Shown here: positions 8,554 through 17,415 of the stretch, in pieces
Layout of the letters: every line of letters starts with the position of its first letter
How positions within the stretch are numbered: position 1 is the stretch's first letter
Assembly: GCA_963787425.1 (NCBI GenBank)
Contig: CAWBCV010000001.1
Span: 1-64,000 of the forward strand
Direction: 5' to 3'
Origin: AP-15 sp963787425
GTDB taxonomy: Bacteria; Pseudomonadota; Alphaproteobacteria; ATCC43930; CGMCC-115725
DNA: 64,000 nt
Position numbers and translations under genes: made by a program
Notes under the pieces: model-generated
Databases searched by the model: none
What the model saw: only the letters and a program-made list of their open reading frames with translations
Told to the model about the DNA's origin: nothing

Positions 8554-8865
8554 TCAGACGGCCTTCTGACCGCCCATGGCCTGCTTGATCAGCCCTACGA
8601 TCACCATCAGGATGCCCCCGCCCGCACCGCCGGAAGCGATCTGGCCAATAATGGAACCGATATCAAAGCCTTCCCCTCCGGCCGCTTCCGCTCCGCCGCC
8701 GAGGAATTGACCTATGATCTGTGCGCCTACGCCGCCGCCGATAACACCGGCGATCGTATTGCCGATAGTTCCCAAATCATATTGCTTCAGCGCGGAGCCG
8801 GCAATGTTGCCGCCGACGCCGCCTGCGATCAGTTGGATGATCAGACCGACGATACCACCCCACAT
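8554..8865 (-). CDS. Small glycine-zipper membrane protein
   Basis: A 103-residue protein made largely of Gly, Ala and Ile, with repeated GxxxG spacing (GGVGGNIAG, GGGVGAQIIG, GGAGGGIL) that packs helices closely in membranes. The start is ATG 8865, preceded by GGGAGGAGG, rather than the upstream Met at 8898. It lies 118 bases upstream of the DUF2491 gene on the same strand and may belong to the same envelope set, though its own transcript is possible. Function unknown; glycine-zipper proteins are often envelope-associated. Confidence 0.7.
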   Translation of the reverse strand: MWGGIVGLIIQLIAGGVGGNIAGSALKQYDLGTIGNTIAGVIGGGVGAQIIGQFLGGGAEAAGGEGFDIGSIIGQIASGGAGGGILMVIVGLIKQAMGGQKAV

Positions 8866-9081
8866 CGTAGCCTCCTCCCGTTGTTCGCCTTCTGGCAATG
8901 TTGACTGGAGCGAGACGCTTGGCGGCGCCCGCTACAGGAAAGGTTAACAGAATCGTCGGTGGCACGCAACCAACCGGCGATTTCGGGGATTTGCGCTCTC
9001 GCGGACTCGTATCCTCGCCCGGGCCGGCAACCATGTTTGCAGCCGCGCAACGGACCAAGGCGACAAAGTTGCGGGCGTTGG

Positions 9082-9426
9082 CTACTTCGTTGGTCCCTGC
9101 CGAGCGATGATCTTGTCCTTGATTTGGCTGTAAACGCTCGGTGAAATGATTTTGCGTTGTGCGAGATCATCCTTCCCATTGTACGGCCGGTTGGCAATGA
9201 TCGCCTTCGCACGAGCGGGCCCGACACCTGGCAGCTTGTCGAGTTCCTCGGCGGATGCGGAGTTTATATCGACCAATCCGCCCGATGGTTGAGACCCGGT
9301 GGTGGCGGGCGGCTTTGTGGCCGATGGAGAGCCCGGCGACTTTGACGGGGATGTCGTCTGCGCGGCAATGGGCATCGCGAGAACCATGCTCAGCCCGATC
9401 GCGATCAGATAACGCTTTACGTTCAT
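9082..9426 (-). CDS. Exported helix-hairpin-helix protein (ComEA-like)
   Basis: The 114-residue product has a signal peptide (residues 1-22, hydrophobic core LIAIGLSMVLAMPIAA), a Ser/Pro/Thr-rich linker to about residue 48, and one helix-hairpin-helix DNA-binding unit: VDINSASAEELDKLPGVG then ARAKAII, the ComEA/HhH signature with the GVG hairpin. ATG 9426 is preceded by CGGAGGT; the longer frame to 9495 has no ribosome site. ComEA proteins bind incoming DNA in the periplasm during natural transformation, but small HhH proteins of this sort are common in bacteria without known competence, and no other competence gene is in the window. Confidence 0.85.
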   Translation of the reverse strand: MNVKRYLIAIGLSMVLAMPIAAQTTSPSKSPGSPSATKPPATTGSQPSGGLVDINSASAEELDKLPGVGPARAKAIIANRPYNGKDDLAQRKIISPSVYSQIKDKIIARQGPTK

Positions 9427-9466
9427 TGTAACCTCCGATTGTACCCAACGGGCCTCAGCAGGCGGC

Positions 9467-10999
9467 TCAGCGTGCAGGTGGCCGCCATTCGACATTATCG
9501 TCGAGGGGAATGACGGGGCGGGGCAGGCGCTGCCATTCGAAACGGGTCAGCATCGGCGAGGTGAGGCCGGGCAGGTCGACTTCGACGATCTGGTCCGGTC
9601 CAAAGAACTCGTCGAAGCCGCCGCGGAAATGGCCGCGCGATTTGACGACGACCGAACGTGCCCGGCCGATGTCCAACCCCATCATTTCGAAAAAAATAGG
9701 GTCGGCGCATTGAACCCGGTGTGAGATCACAACCACCGTGACCCCGCCGACCTGAAGGGCGGCGCAGGGTCCGAGCTCGAGCCGAAGATCGGCGTAGATG
9801 CCGCGCCGCCCGATACAATTGCCGTCGGTCAAGGCCACAACGGTCGCGGGGGCGGTGTAGGGCTCAGAAAAGCGGGTGGTCTCCGACCGGTTGAACAGTG
9901 ACTCGAAATGCGCGCCGACCCCGCGTCGATGCGCCTCCGCGGCGAGATCAGGGTCATAGAAGACGCCGAGCAGCGCGCCCTCGACGCCGGCCTCGTGAAA
10001 GGCGCGCAGCAGGAAGGTCGTGTTGCCCCGTCCGCCGCCGCCCGGGTTGTCGGCAACATCGGCAAAGGCGAGAGCGGGGGTCGGGTGGTCGCGCCCGACA
10101 GCCAGAGCTTTCTCGACGGCGTCGTCGAAAGAAGTCAGCCGCGGGTAAAACCGCAAGCGATTGGCCCAGCCGAGTTCGGCGATTTCGCGGGCCAGAGCTT
10201 CAGCGGCATGTCTGTCGTGACGAGCGGTCACCACGACGGTCAATCCATTCTTGGCCGTGTCGGCAAACGCAAACCCTCCCATCACCGAGACGTTGATGAT
10301 CTCGGGGGTCATCCGGCGCTGGCCGAAATCGATCATCTCGGCATAGGGACCCGCGGCGGTCAGCATCGTTACCGTCGGTGGCACGATCGGCAGGCGGATG
10401 AAGGCGCGCTGCGGCTTGAGGCCGCCTAGCATCTCGCGGATCGCCGCGGCCGCCTCGGCGCCGCGCTCGCGCATGTCGAGATGCGGGTTGGTCCGATAGC
10501 CGATGAAGACATCGATCGACTGGACCATGCGCTCCGACACATTGGCGTGCAGGTCCAACGTCGCCGCGATCGGCACGTCGGGGCCGACGATCTCCCGCAC
10601 CATCTCGAACAGGACGCCGTCGGGATCGTCCTCCTCGGTGGTCAGCCCGGCCCCGTGCGAGCAGATGTAGACGGCATCTAGGGGCAACGCGGCGCGAAGC
10701 CGGCCAATGATCGTGTCGAGCAGTGCGACGAAGAAGGCGTGCTCGACCGGACCGTTCGGCTCGGTCATCGCCAGCGCGATCCCGACCGGGGTCCAAGTCC
10801 CGGACGCGTCCATCGCGGCGACAAAGCCCGGCGTCTCCGGCAGCATCGTCCGGGTGGGCGAGCGCGCCTCTGCGACGATCGCATCGCCCTCGAGATAGGT
10901 GCGCGCGAGGAAGTGCGCCTTGGTGGCCGGCGGCGCGAATTTGTTGCACTCGATCGAGAAGCCGAGCAGCGCGACACGGGGTGACGAGCGATCGGGCAT
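9467..10999 (-). CDS. M81 family metallopeptidase (MlrC-like)
   Basis: A 510-residue protein of the MlrC/M81 family (N-terminal DUF1485 domain, C-terminal MlrC domain). It was named for microcystin degradation, but most members sit in amide or peptide catabolic clusters. Metal-ligand segments are visible: YICSHGAGLTTEEDDPDG near residue 110, ATLDLHANVSERM near 145 and NPHLDMRERG near 171, followed by the ADVADNPGGGGRGNTT signature near 316. The gene is divergent from the M20 amidase gene, with 87 bases between the starts (10999 and 11087), which must contain both promoters. It probably cleaves an amide or lactam in the same pathway as the M20 enzyme; the substrate is unknown. Confidence 0.92.
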   Translation of the reverse strand: MPDRSSPRVALLGFSIECNKFAPPATKAHFLARTYLEGDAIVAEARSPTRTMLPETPGFVAAMDASGTWTPVGIALAMTEPNGPVEHAFFVALLDTIIGRLRAALPLDAVYICSHGAGLTTEEDDPDGVLFEMVREIVGPDVPIAATLDLHANVSERMVQSIDVFIGYRTNPHLDMRERGAEAAAAIREMLGGLKPQRAFIRLPIVPPTVTMLTAAGPYAEMIDFGQRRMTPEIINVSVMGGFAFADTAKNGLTVVVTARHDRHAAEALAREIAELGWANRLRFYPRLTSFDDAVEKALAVGRDHPTPALAFADVADNPGGGGRGNTTFLLRAFHEAGVEGALLGVFYDPDLAAEAHRRGVGAHFESLFNRSETTRFSEPYTAPATVVALTDGNCIGRRGIYADLRLELGPCAALQVGGVTVVVISHRVQCADPIFFEMMGLDIGRARSVVVKSRGHFRGGFDEFFGPDQIVEVDLPGLTSPMLTRFEWQRLPRPVIPLDDNVEWRPPAR

Positions 11000-11086
11000 C
11001 CCAGTTATCCACAGGCCGTTTCCGTCGCCCGCTATCCTAGGCTAGTCTTTGGCGGATCGCCACGGCCGCTGAAAGGATGCCAAGAT

Positions 11087-12307
11087 ATGCCAACCATCGA
11101 CGGACAGCGCGTTGTCGCGGATCTGAAACGACTCGCCGAGTTCGGCCGCTACAAGACCGGCGTCCACCGGCCGACCTATTCGCCGGTCGATGTCGAATTG
11201 CGGCATTGGTTGGCCAACAAGTTTTGCGAAGCTGGGCTCGACACCCTGATCGACGGCATTGGCAATGTGATCGGGCGCAACCCGCGCCCGCAACGGCGTC
11301 TATTGGTCGGCTCGCACAGCGAAACCCAGCCCTATGGCGGCTGGCTCGATGGCTCGCTCGGCGTCATCTATGGGCTGGAGCTCGCGCGGGTCTTTGCCGA
11401 CGATCCGGCTTGCGGCATCGAAGTCGCCGCCTGGGCGGACGAAGAGGGCCATTTCGGGAATTACCTCGGCAGCCGGTCGTTCACCGACGCGCTCCCCGAC
11501 GACGAGATCGACCAGACTCGGGGGCGCGACGACGGGACGCCGCTGCGCGAGGCGCTGCAGCGCGCCGGTTTTACCGGACGGCCGCGCGAGCGGGTCGATC
11601 CGTCGCGCTACATCGGCTACCTCGAAGCGCATATCGAGCAGGGCGACACGCTCGACATGACCGGATTGCGCATCGGCGTCGTCGAGACGATCGTTGGCAT
11701 CTGGAACTACCGGGTCGCGCTGATGGGCGAGCAGAACCATGCCGGCACGACTCGCATGGTGCGGCGCCGGGATGCCGGGGTCGCAATGGTGCGGCTCGCG
11801 ACGCGCATTCATGACCGGTTCCCCGACATTGCCGGCCCGCGCACGGTGTGGACGATCGGCCGCATGCTGCTCGAGCCGAATGCGCCCTCGGTCGTGCCCG
11901 GACGCGCCGAGATGATGGTTCAGTTCCGCGATGCCGATATCGACCGGCTCGCCTCGGTCGAGAAGGCGCTGCACGAGCTCGTCGGCGAAGCCGACCGGGC
12001 CGGACCTTGCGCTTGCGAGATCGAGACGATCGCTCGCACCGAGCCGCGTCCGATGGATCCCGGATTTCAGGAACAAATTGAAGCGGCGGCGGAACGGCAT
12101 GCGCCGGGCAAGCACATGCGAATGCCGAGCGCGGCGGGGCACGATGCAGCCGTGCTGTCCTACCGGATGCCGTCGGGCATGATGTTCATCCCGAGCCTGC
12201 GCGGCATCAGCCACCACTGGTCCGAGGACAGCAGGGAGGAAGACATCGTGCTCGGCGCGCAAGTCTTCGCCGATGCTGCCGAGCGCATCCTGCGCTCCGC
12301 GCGGTGA
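11087..12307 (+). CDS. M20 family Zn-dependent hydrolase, hydantoinase/carbamoylase type
   Basis: The 406-residue protein matches N-carbamoyl-amino-acid amidohydrolases and related ureidohydrolases. Binuclear metal ligands are present: GSHSETQPYGGWLDGSLG (His and Asp) near residue 75, WADEEGHFG (Glu pair) near 115, LEAHIEQG (His) near 181 and ISHHWSEDS (His) near 374. The lid-domain motif GEQNHAGTTRM near 216 is also typical. These enzymes remove a carbamoyl or ureido group and release CO2 and ammonia. The start at 11087 sits 87 bases from the divergent M81 gene; a substrate-binding protein gene follows 4 bases after its stop, so uptake and hydrolysis are linked. Confidence 0.92.
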   Translation: MPTIDGQRVVADLKRLAEFGRYKTGVHRPTYSPVDVELRHWLANKFCEAGLDTLIDGIGNVIGRNPRPQRRLLVGSHSETQPYGGWLDGSLGVIYGLELARVFADDPACGIEVAAWADEEGHFGNYLGSRSFTDALPDDEIDQTRGRDDGTPLREALQRAGFTGRPRERVDPSRYIGYLEAHIEQGDTLDMTGLRIGVVETIVGIWNYRVALMGEQNHAGTTRMVRRRDAGVAMVRLATRIHDRFPDIAGPRTVWTIGRMLLEPNAPSVVPGRAEMMVQFRDADIDRLASVEKALHELVGEADRAGPCACEIETIARTEPRPMDPGFQEQIEAAAERHAPGKHMRMPSAAGHDAAVLSYRMPSGMMFIPSLRGISHHWSEDSREEDIVLGAQVFADAAERILRSAR

Positions 12308-12311
12308 CGCC

Positions 12312-13271
12312 ATGCCGATTACTCTGCAAGAAAACCTCCGAGGCATCTTGTACACCCCGTTCTACGCGGCGCTGGCGCTGGAGGCGTATCGTCGCGAAGG
12401 GGTGGAGGTCGGGTTTGTCAGAGCACCCGAACCGGCGCGGGCGGTCGAGGGCCTGTTCGCCGGCACGGTCGATGTCGCCTGGGGCGGACCGATGCGGGTC
12501 ATGCAGACCTATGACCGCCGGGTGGATTCCGACCTCGTGTGCTTTGGCGAGGCGGTGACGCGGGACCCGTTCTTTCTGATCGGCCGCGAGCCGTGCCCCG
12601 ATTTCACCTTCGCCGACCTCTACGGCAAGCGTCTCGCGACAGTCAGCGAGGTGCCCACCCCGTGGCTTTGTCTCCAGGAGGATCTGCGCCGCGCCGGCCT
12701 CGACCCGGACGCATTGCCGCGGATTGCCGATCGAACGATGGCCGACAACGCGGCGGCGTTGCGCCGCGGCGAGTTCGATGTGGTGCAGCTGTTCCAGCCG
12801 TTCGCCGAGGAAATGATCACTACCGGCGATGGCCACGTCTGGTATGCCGCCGCCACCCGCGGCCCGACCTCTTATACGAGCTTTTACACCCGCCGTACGA
12901 CGCTCACCGCGCGGCGCGAGGAGCTGAAGAAAGTCGTTCGCGCCCTCTACCGGACGCAGAAATGGCTCCACGCCAGCCCGTCCGAGGCCATTGCCGAGGT
13001 AATACGACCCTTCTTCCCAGTGGTTCCGGTAACTCTGCTCCGGTCCGCCATCGCCCGCTATCTCGAGCTCGGCATCTGGGGCCGCAACCCGATCCTGCCG
13101 CGCGCCGGGTATGAGCGCCTCCGGGCCGGGCTGATATCCGCCCGCTTTGTCAAACAGGCCGCCCCGTTCGAGCAAGCGGTCGACAACACTCTCGCGGAGG
13201 AAATCGTCCGCGAAGACCCGCCCGCATTGGAGAGGACGAAGGGTCCCTTTCCCGCACCGCTGAGTGGCTAG
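12312..13271 (+). CDS. NMT1/SsuA-like substrate-binding protein without an evident signal peptide
   Basis: The 319-residue product resembles the NMT1/THI5/SsuA family of periplasmic binding proteins: an early LYTPFYAALALEAYRREGVEV helix, AGTVDVAWGGPMRVM near residue 53, a DLYGKRLATVSEVPTPW hinge region near 97, and VVRALYRTQKWLH near 205. It starts at ATG 12312, four bases after the M20 stop. No cleavable leader is seen, and no ABC permease or ATPase gene is nearby, so it may be a cytoplasmic ligand-binding protein or depend on a leader lost or misread at the 5' end. Its stop overlaps the convergent monooxygenase gene by four bases. Confidence 0.82.
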   Translation: MPITLQENLRGILYTPFYAALALEAYRREGVEVGFVRAPEPARAVEGLFAGTVDVAWGGPMRVMQTYDRRVDSDLVCFGEAVTRDPFFLIGREPCPDFTFADLYGKRLATVSEVPTPWLCLQEDLRRAGLDPDALPRIADRTMADNAAALRRGEFDVVQLFQPFAEEMITTGDGHVWYAAATRGPTSYTSFYTRRTTLTARREELKKVVRALYRTQKWLHASPSEAIAEVIRPFFPVVPVTLLRSAIARYLELGIWGRNPILPRAGYERLRAGLISARFVKQAAPFEQAVDNTLAEEIVREDPPALERTKGPFPAPLSG

Positions 13272-14281
13272 GCGCCGCCTCGGACGGCGGGCATGACCTC
13301 CTCGGCGAGGATCTGCATCTGCTCGAGGGCGAGGCTGATGGGCATTCCGGGCCAGTGGAGTGAGGCGACGAGGTGGTTGACCCCGAAGCGCCGCTGGATG
13401 TCGATCAGCCGCTCGGCGACCTCGTCTGGAGAGCCGATCAGAAAACGGTCGTCAAGCAGCTCGTCGAAACCGTGATCGAAATCGTCCCCCGCCGGCATGA
13501 CTTTGTCCTGGCCCCATTCGCGGTAGGTCTTGTATTTGACCTCGAGATAGGGCTGGGCCAACCGGATCGCCTCTTCGCGGGTGCCGGCGACGAAGACTTC
13601 GCGCCGCATCGGCATTTCGGCCGGGAACGGCTTGCCGTACTCGTCCAATGCCCGCTTGTAGAGATCCAGCTGCCGCGCCAGGGTCGTCAAGGTGCTATGC
13701 GGGTTGATGTACCAGCAATCGCCGAGCCGGGCGGCGCGCCGGATCGCGGCGTCGGCATTGGCGCCGATCCAAATGGGCGGCATCGGCTTCTGTAACGGCT
13801 TCGCGGTAGAGTTGGCGTGGTCGAGCACGAAATGCGAGCCCGCCATGTCGACGAAATCCTCGGTCCACAGCCGCTTCACCGCGAGGAGGCACTCCTCGAA
13901 GCGTGCAGCGGCTTCTTTGCGCGTCAGGCCAAAGGCCTTGAATTCGACGTCGCGGTAGCCGATGCCGCAGCCGAACACCAATTTACCGCCGCACATGATG
14001 TCCAACGTCGCGAGCTGCTCGGCGATGTCGAGCGGCTTATGCAACGGCAATAGCACGAGCCCGCAGACGAGTCGCAGGCTCGGCGCCAAAACCGCCGCCT
14101 GGGCCAGAAACGGGATCTGCTGCAAGGATTGCAGCGGGTGGGCGCTGTAATGAGAGCCTTTGACCAGCGCATTGAAACCGAGCTCCTCGGCCCGCATGAC
14201 CAGGTCGATGTCGTCTGCGAGACGGGCGCGCATGTCGTCGCCCGCAGGATGCTGGCCACGAACGATCAGGCTCAATTCCAT
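13268..14281 (-). CDS. LLM class flavin-dependent oxidoreductase (luciferase-like monooxygenase)
   Basis: A 337-residue TIM-barrel protein of the bacterial luciferase/F420-dependent family: VMRAEELGFNALVKGSHY near residue 29, LATLDIMCGGKLVFGCGIGY near 91-110, KPMPPIWIGANADAAIRRAARLGD near 170-193, and the C-terminal IGSPDEVAERL near 285. Members use FMN or F420 to oxidise small organic molecules. ATG 14281 is chosen because it follows CGGAGGTGGCGA and matches the family N-terminus; the same frame stays open on to 16321 but that extension is only antisense to the TPP gene. It diverges from the TPP-enzyme gene (90 bases between starts). Confidence 0.92.
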   Translation of the reverse strand: MELSLIVRGQHPAGDDMRARLADDIDLVMRAEELGFNALVKGSHYSAHPLQSLQQIPFLAQAAVLAPSLRLVCGLVLLPLHKPLDIAEQLATLDIMCGGKLVFGCGIGYRDVEFKAFGLTRKEAAARFEECLLAVKRLWTEDFVDMAGSHFVLDHANSTAKPLQKPMPPIWIGANADAAIRRAARLGDCWYINPHSTLTTLARQLDLYKRALDEYGKPFPAEMPMRREVFVAGTREEAIRLAQPYLEVKYKTYREWGQDKVMPAGDDFDHGFDELLDDRFLIGSPDEVAERLIDIQRRFGVNHLVASLHWPGMPISLALEQMQILAEEVMPAVRGGA

Positions 14282-14371
14282 TCGCCACCTCCGTTTTCCG
14301 GCACCCCGGACATTGTCTTCCGACCTCCGACGATGCAAGCTCGGCCGAGCCGCACGCAAGGGAGGAATGCA

Positions 14372-16111
14372 ATGACGATCGAGCCTATGCTGACCGAAGA
14401 GACGCCGGCGAACGCATTGGTCGCGCGGGTCCTCGAAGAGGCCGGGATCGAGATGGTGTTCGGCATCTCCGGCGGGCATACCGGCCGCATCGTCTCGGGA
14501 CTGAGCCAGTATCAGAACTCGGTCCGCACCGTGCTGGTGCGCGAAGAATCGCTGGGTGGCGTCATGGCGGAGGTCTATGGCCGGCTGACGCGGCGGCCGG
14601 GAGTGCTCCTGGGGCAAGGCCCGTGGGTGCTCGGCAACGGCCTTCTCGGCACGATCGAGGCTCACCTGTCGAGTTCGCCGATGCTGCTGTTGACCGATTT
14701 CAGCGACGCGCCGCGCTTCGCGTTGCACGCGCCCTACCAGCAGGCGACCGGCGACTGGGGCAGCTGGGACGCGCGCCGCGCCTTCAGCGGCGTCACCAAG
14801 CACGTCATGCAGGCGCACGACCCGATTGCCGCCGTGCAGGCCACCCAACTCGCGATCAAGCATGCGCTCGCCGGCCAACCGGGGCCGGTCGCCGTGCTCT
14901 ACAGCCATGATTTGCTCGCGGGCTCCGTCGCACCCAACTCGCAGCCGATGCTGTACCCGACCCGGCACTACCTCCCCTCCCCGCCCCCGCCGGCCGACGC
15001 GCGGACGGTCGAGGCGGCCGCGGCGGCACTGCTGGCGGCACACAAGCCGGTGCTGATCGCCGGCAACGGCGTCCGCATCGCGCAGGCCTATGACCAGCTG
15101 CGCCGGCTCGCCGAGACGGCCGGCCTTCCGGTGGCGACGACGGCAGCCGGCAAGGGATCTTTCGCCGAGACCCATCCCTTGGCGCTCGGCGTATTCGGGA
15201 CGTTCGGGACGGCGGCGGCGAATGCCTGCATTGCCGAGGCCGATCTCGTCCTCATCATCGGCTCGAAACTGTCGCCGAGCGACACCGCATGGGAGAACCG
15301 CGCCTTGCTCGACCCGACGCGGCAAAGCTTTGTGCAGCTCGACATCGAGCCGCGCAACGCGTCGTGGAACTACCCGGCCGAGCATGTTCTGATCGGCGAC
15401 GCCGCAATCCTCCTCGACCAGCTGATCGAGGAGGTCCGCTCGCGCAGCGGCGACCGGCGGCAGCAAGCGGAGCGGCGCGTCACCGCCCATCGCGAGCGCC
15501 TCGGTTATTTCAATGACCGCGCCTATTTCGCCGACGACCAGCCGATCTTGCCGCAGCGCGTGATCGGCGAATTGCAGCGCAACCTGCCGGAGGACGCGAT
15601 CGTCACCTGTGACGCCGGCGAGAACCGCATCATGATGACGCATTTCTACCAGACGAAGCGGCACGAGGGATTTCTGCAGGCAGCCGGCTCCGGGCCGATG
15701 GGCTTCGGCATTCCGGCGGCGCTCGGCGCCAAGCTCGTGCATCCCGACCGGCCGGTCGTCGCGGTCTGCGGCGACGGCGGGTTCGCGATGACGATGAATG
15801 GCCTGATGACCGCGATCGAGCAGGACATCCCGATCATCACCGTCGTCTTTAACAACAAGGCGCTGGGGTGGGTATTGCACGGGTCGGGCCGGTTCGCCGC
15901 CGAATTCAACGACTTCAACCATGCCGAGATCGCCAAGGCGATGGGCTGCCGCGGTGTGCGGGTCACCGATCCGGCGGCACTCGGGCCCGCTTTGCGCGAG
16001 GCGCTCGCCGCGCGCGCCCCGACCGTCATCGACGTGATGACCTCGCTCGAGATCACCTTCGCCGACATCACCTCGCAATTGGCCAAGGACGCCTCGCCGC
16101 GCCGCCGCTAG
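14372..16111 (+). CDS. Thiamine pyrophosphate-dependent enzyme, acetolactate synthase/benzoylformate decarboxylase-like
   Basis: A 579-residue protein with the three domains of the POX/ALS superfamily: an N-terminal Pyr domain (EMVFGISGGHTGRIV; the catalytic Glu in LVREESLGG near residue 54), a central domain (KPVLIAGNGVRIAQAYDQLRRL near 228) and a C-terminal PP domain with the TPP motif GDGGFAMTMNGLMTA...FNN near 465-495. ATG 14372 follows AGGGAGGAATGCA. Lacking a regulatory subunit gene, it is more likely a catabolic 2-keto acid decarboxylase, carboligase or oxalyl/sulfo-acid type enzyme than biosynthetic IlvB. Its neighbours are catabolic. Confidence 0.9.
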   Translation: MTIEPMLTEETPANALVARVLEEAGIEMVFGISGGHTGRIVSGLSQYQNSVRTVLVREESLGGVMAEVYGRLTRRPGVLLGQGPWVLGNGLLGTIEAHLSSSPMLLLTDFSDAPRFALHAPYQQATGDWGSWDARRAFSGVTKHVMQAHDPIAAVQATQLAIKHALAGQPGPVAVLYSHDLLAGSVAPNSQPMLYPTRHYLPSPPPPADARTVEAAAAALLAAHKPVLIAGNGVRIAQAYDQLRRLAETAGLPVATTAAGKGSFAETHPLALGVFGTFGTAAANACIAEADLVLIIGSKLSPSDTAWENRALLDPTRQSFVQLDIEPRNASWNYPAEHVLIGDAAILLDQLIEEVRSRSGDRRQQAERRVTAHRERLGYFNDRAYFADDQPILPQRVIGELQRNLPEDAIVTCDAGENRIMMTHFYQTKRHEGFLQAAGSGPMGFGIPAALGAKLVHPDRPVVAVCGDGGFAMTMNGLMTAIEQDIPIITVVFNNKALGWVLHGSGRFAAEFNDFNHAEIAKAMGCRGVRVTDPAALGPALREALAARAPTVIDVMTSLEITFADITSQLAKDASPRRR

Positions 16112-16281
16112 TCGATCGGCCTCCCGGGGGCTCGTTTGAGCGCCTTCTCCGCCGCCGCTTGCGGCGTCATCCCGCCGGTCATGATGTCGGCCCACGCGAC
16201 GGCCCAGACGTGTCCGTTCTGCCCCTGGGCATATGCCGGGTTGGAGGTCCAAAAAGTCGGAACGGTGGACCCGAGCGAGCC
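16108..16281 (-). pseudogene. C-terminal remnant of an ABC sugar-type solute-binding protein
   Basis: Read on the minus strand, 57 codons before a TAG at 16110-16108 spell the end of a family 1 extracellular solute-binding protein: GSTVPTFWTSNPAYAQ, then WAVAWADIMTGGMTPQAAAEK. The frame is closed upstream by a stop at 16284-16282 and no continuation is seen. It ends tail-to-tail with the TPP gene (3-base overlap), so it was a real gene once; all but its last tenth has been lost, probably by the rearrangement that brought rfbC and the IS6 fragment. Confidence 0.7.
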
Positions 16282-16652
16282 CTACTGGGTGTAGGTTCAA
16301 AGGGCCAAGAGAGATCTTCACCAGAGCCGAGAATCACTAACGTCAGACCGGCCGACTTCGCCCCAGCGATCACTGCATTCCAGAAATGTCGTGGCCACGT
16401 GCGCGACTGCCACGATTTCGCTGCATGAATCGCTACCACTCGTTCCCAAGAGACCACAGGGTGTTCAGATATTGAAGCTTTGTGCAAGAAAGTACTATTA
16501 TTCGACCACGCTGTATCGAGACCCGCCTCTAGCATGTACGCGTCGACTTCGTGCATTCGCGGGCGGCGTTCGTATGTGAGATCGAGGTCGATGACTTTGC
16601 CGTAAGCATTCATTCAAGAGCTAGCAGGCAAAACCTGAGAAAGCGTTCCACC
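16282..16652. other. Noncoding rearrangement zone between SBP remnant and rfbC
   Basis: No frame here has coding character, and no RNA gene or clear terminator is seen. The stretch 16430-16620 is less GC-rich than its surroundings. It appears to be joined-up debris; the promoter for rfbC would have to lie near its right end. Confidence 0.5.
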
Positions 16653-17222
16653 GTGCAAATCTTAGATACGGCGTTGCCGGAAATCAAAGTCGTGATGCCG
16701 CAGCGCATCGGCGACCCACGGGGGTTTTTCTCCGAGGTTTGGAATGCGCGCGATTTCGCCTCCGTCGGGATCGATGCGACTTTCGTGCAGGACAACCACG
16801 TCCGCAACCCCCTGAAGGGCACGTTGCGCGGGCTGCATTATCAGATGCCGCCGGCGGCGCAGGGCAAGCTCGTGCGGGTGACGCGCGGGGCGATTTTCGA
16901 CGTCGCCGTCGACATCCGGCAGGGTTCCCCCAGCTTCGGGCGCCATGCGGCTGCGGTGCTGACCGCCGACAATTGGTACCAGCTGTGGATACCGCCGGGA
17001 TTTGCCCATGGTTATTGCACGCTCGAGGACGACACGGAGGTGCAATACAAGACGACGGACTTCTACAGCCCGGCGAATGATCGCGGCATCGCCTGGAACG
17101 ATCCGGTGCTGATGATCACCTGGCCGGTGACGATCGAAACCGCGATCGTGTCGGACCGCGACTGCGCTTTGCCACGCCTTGCGGAGCAATCCGATCTTTT
17201 CGAGTACGCTAGTAAAGGATAA
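16653..17222 (+). CDS. rfbC: dTDP-4-dehydrorhamnose 3,5-epimerase (RmlC/RfbC)
   Basis: A 189-residue cupin enzyme that epimerises dTDP-4-keto-6-deoxyglucose at C3 and C5 in dTDP-L-rhamnose synthesis. Diagnostic residues: RGFFSEVWNARDF near 25, then FVQDNHVRNPLKGTLRGLHYQ near 46-66 (catalytic His in GLHYQ), VDIRQGSPSFG near 87, IPPGFAHGYCTL near 113 and VQYKTTDFYSP near 132. A GTG at 16653 gives the usual length and N-terminus; the longer frame from 16551 has no support. No rfbA, rfbB or rfbD gene is nearby, so this is a stray copy, probably carried in with the adjoining IS debris. Confidence 0.9.
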   Translation: MQILDTALPEIKVVMPQRIGDPRGFFSEVWNARDFASVGIDATFVQDNHVRNPLKGTLRGLHYQMPPAAQGKLVRVTRGAIFDVAVDIRQGSPSFGRHAAAVLTADNWYQLWIPPGFAHGYCTLEDDTEVQYKTTDFYSPANDRGIAWNDPVLMITWPVTIETAIVSDRDCALPRLAEQSDLFEYASKG

Positions 17223-17415
17223 ATTGGGGCTGACTGGGGCGTACGGCGAAGATTGTAGTCCAGTCTTCAGTAGCTGAGAGCACCAGGCTTTGACATAAAA
17301 ACACTCTAAGGAAAGTCGATGATCTATTCTTGATAATAGAGGGGTGGCGCAGGGCAGAGGGCCTTGTCACAGCAATCGGGATCGAGCGAGGGCGATGGGC
17401 AGGTTAACATGAGCC

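Noticed and set aside
11300..12355. 351-codon minus-strand frame opposite the M20 hydrolase
   Set aside because: The plus-strand product has all metal ligands in order; the antisense frame is His/Arg-rich noise.
14282..16321. Long minus-strand extension of the monooxygenase frame (total 1017 codons)
   Set aside because: It is antisense to the well-supported TPP enzyme gene, has Arg/Gly/Ala-rich composition typical of shadow frames in GC-rich DNA, and a good start with ribosome site exists at 14281.
17231..17265. Possible terminator after rfbC (GACTGG...CCAGTC)
   Set aside because: The loop is over 20 bases and there is no T tract; too weak to call.
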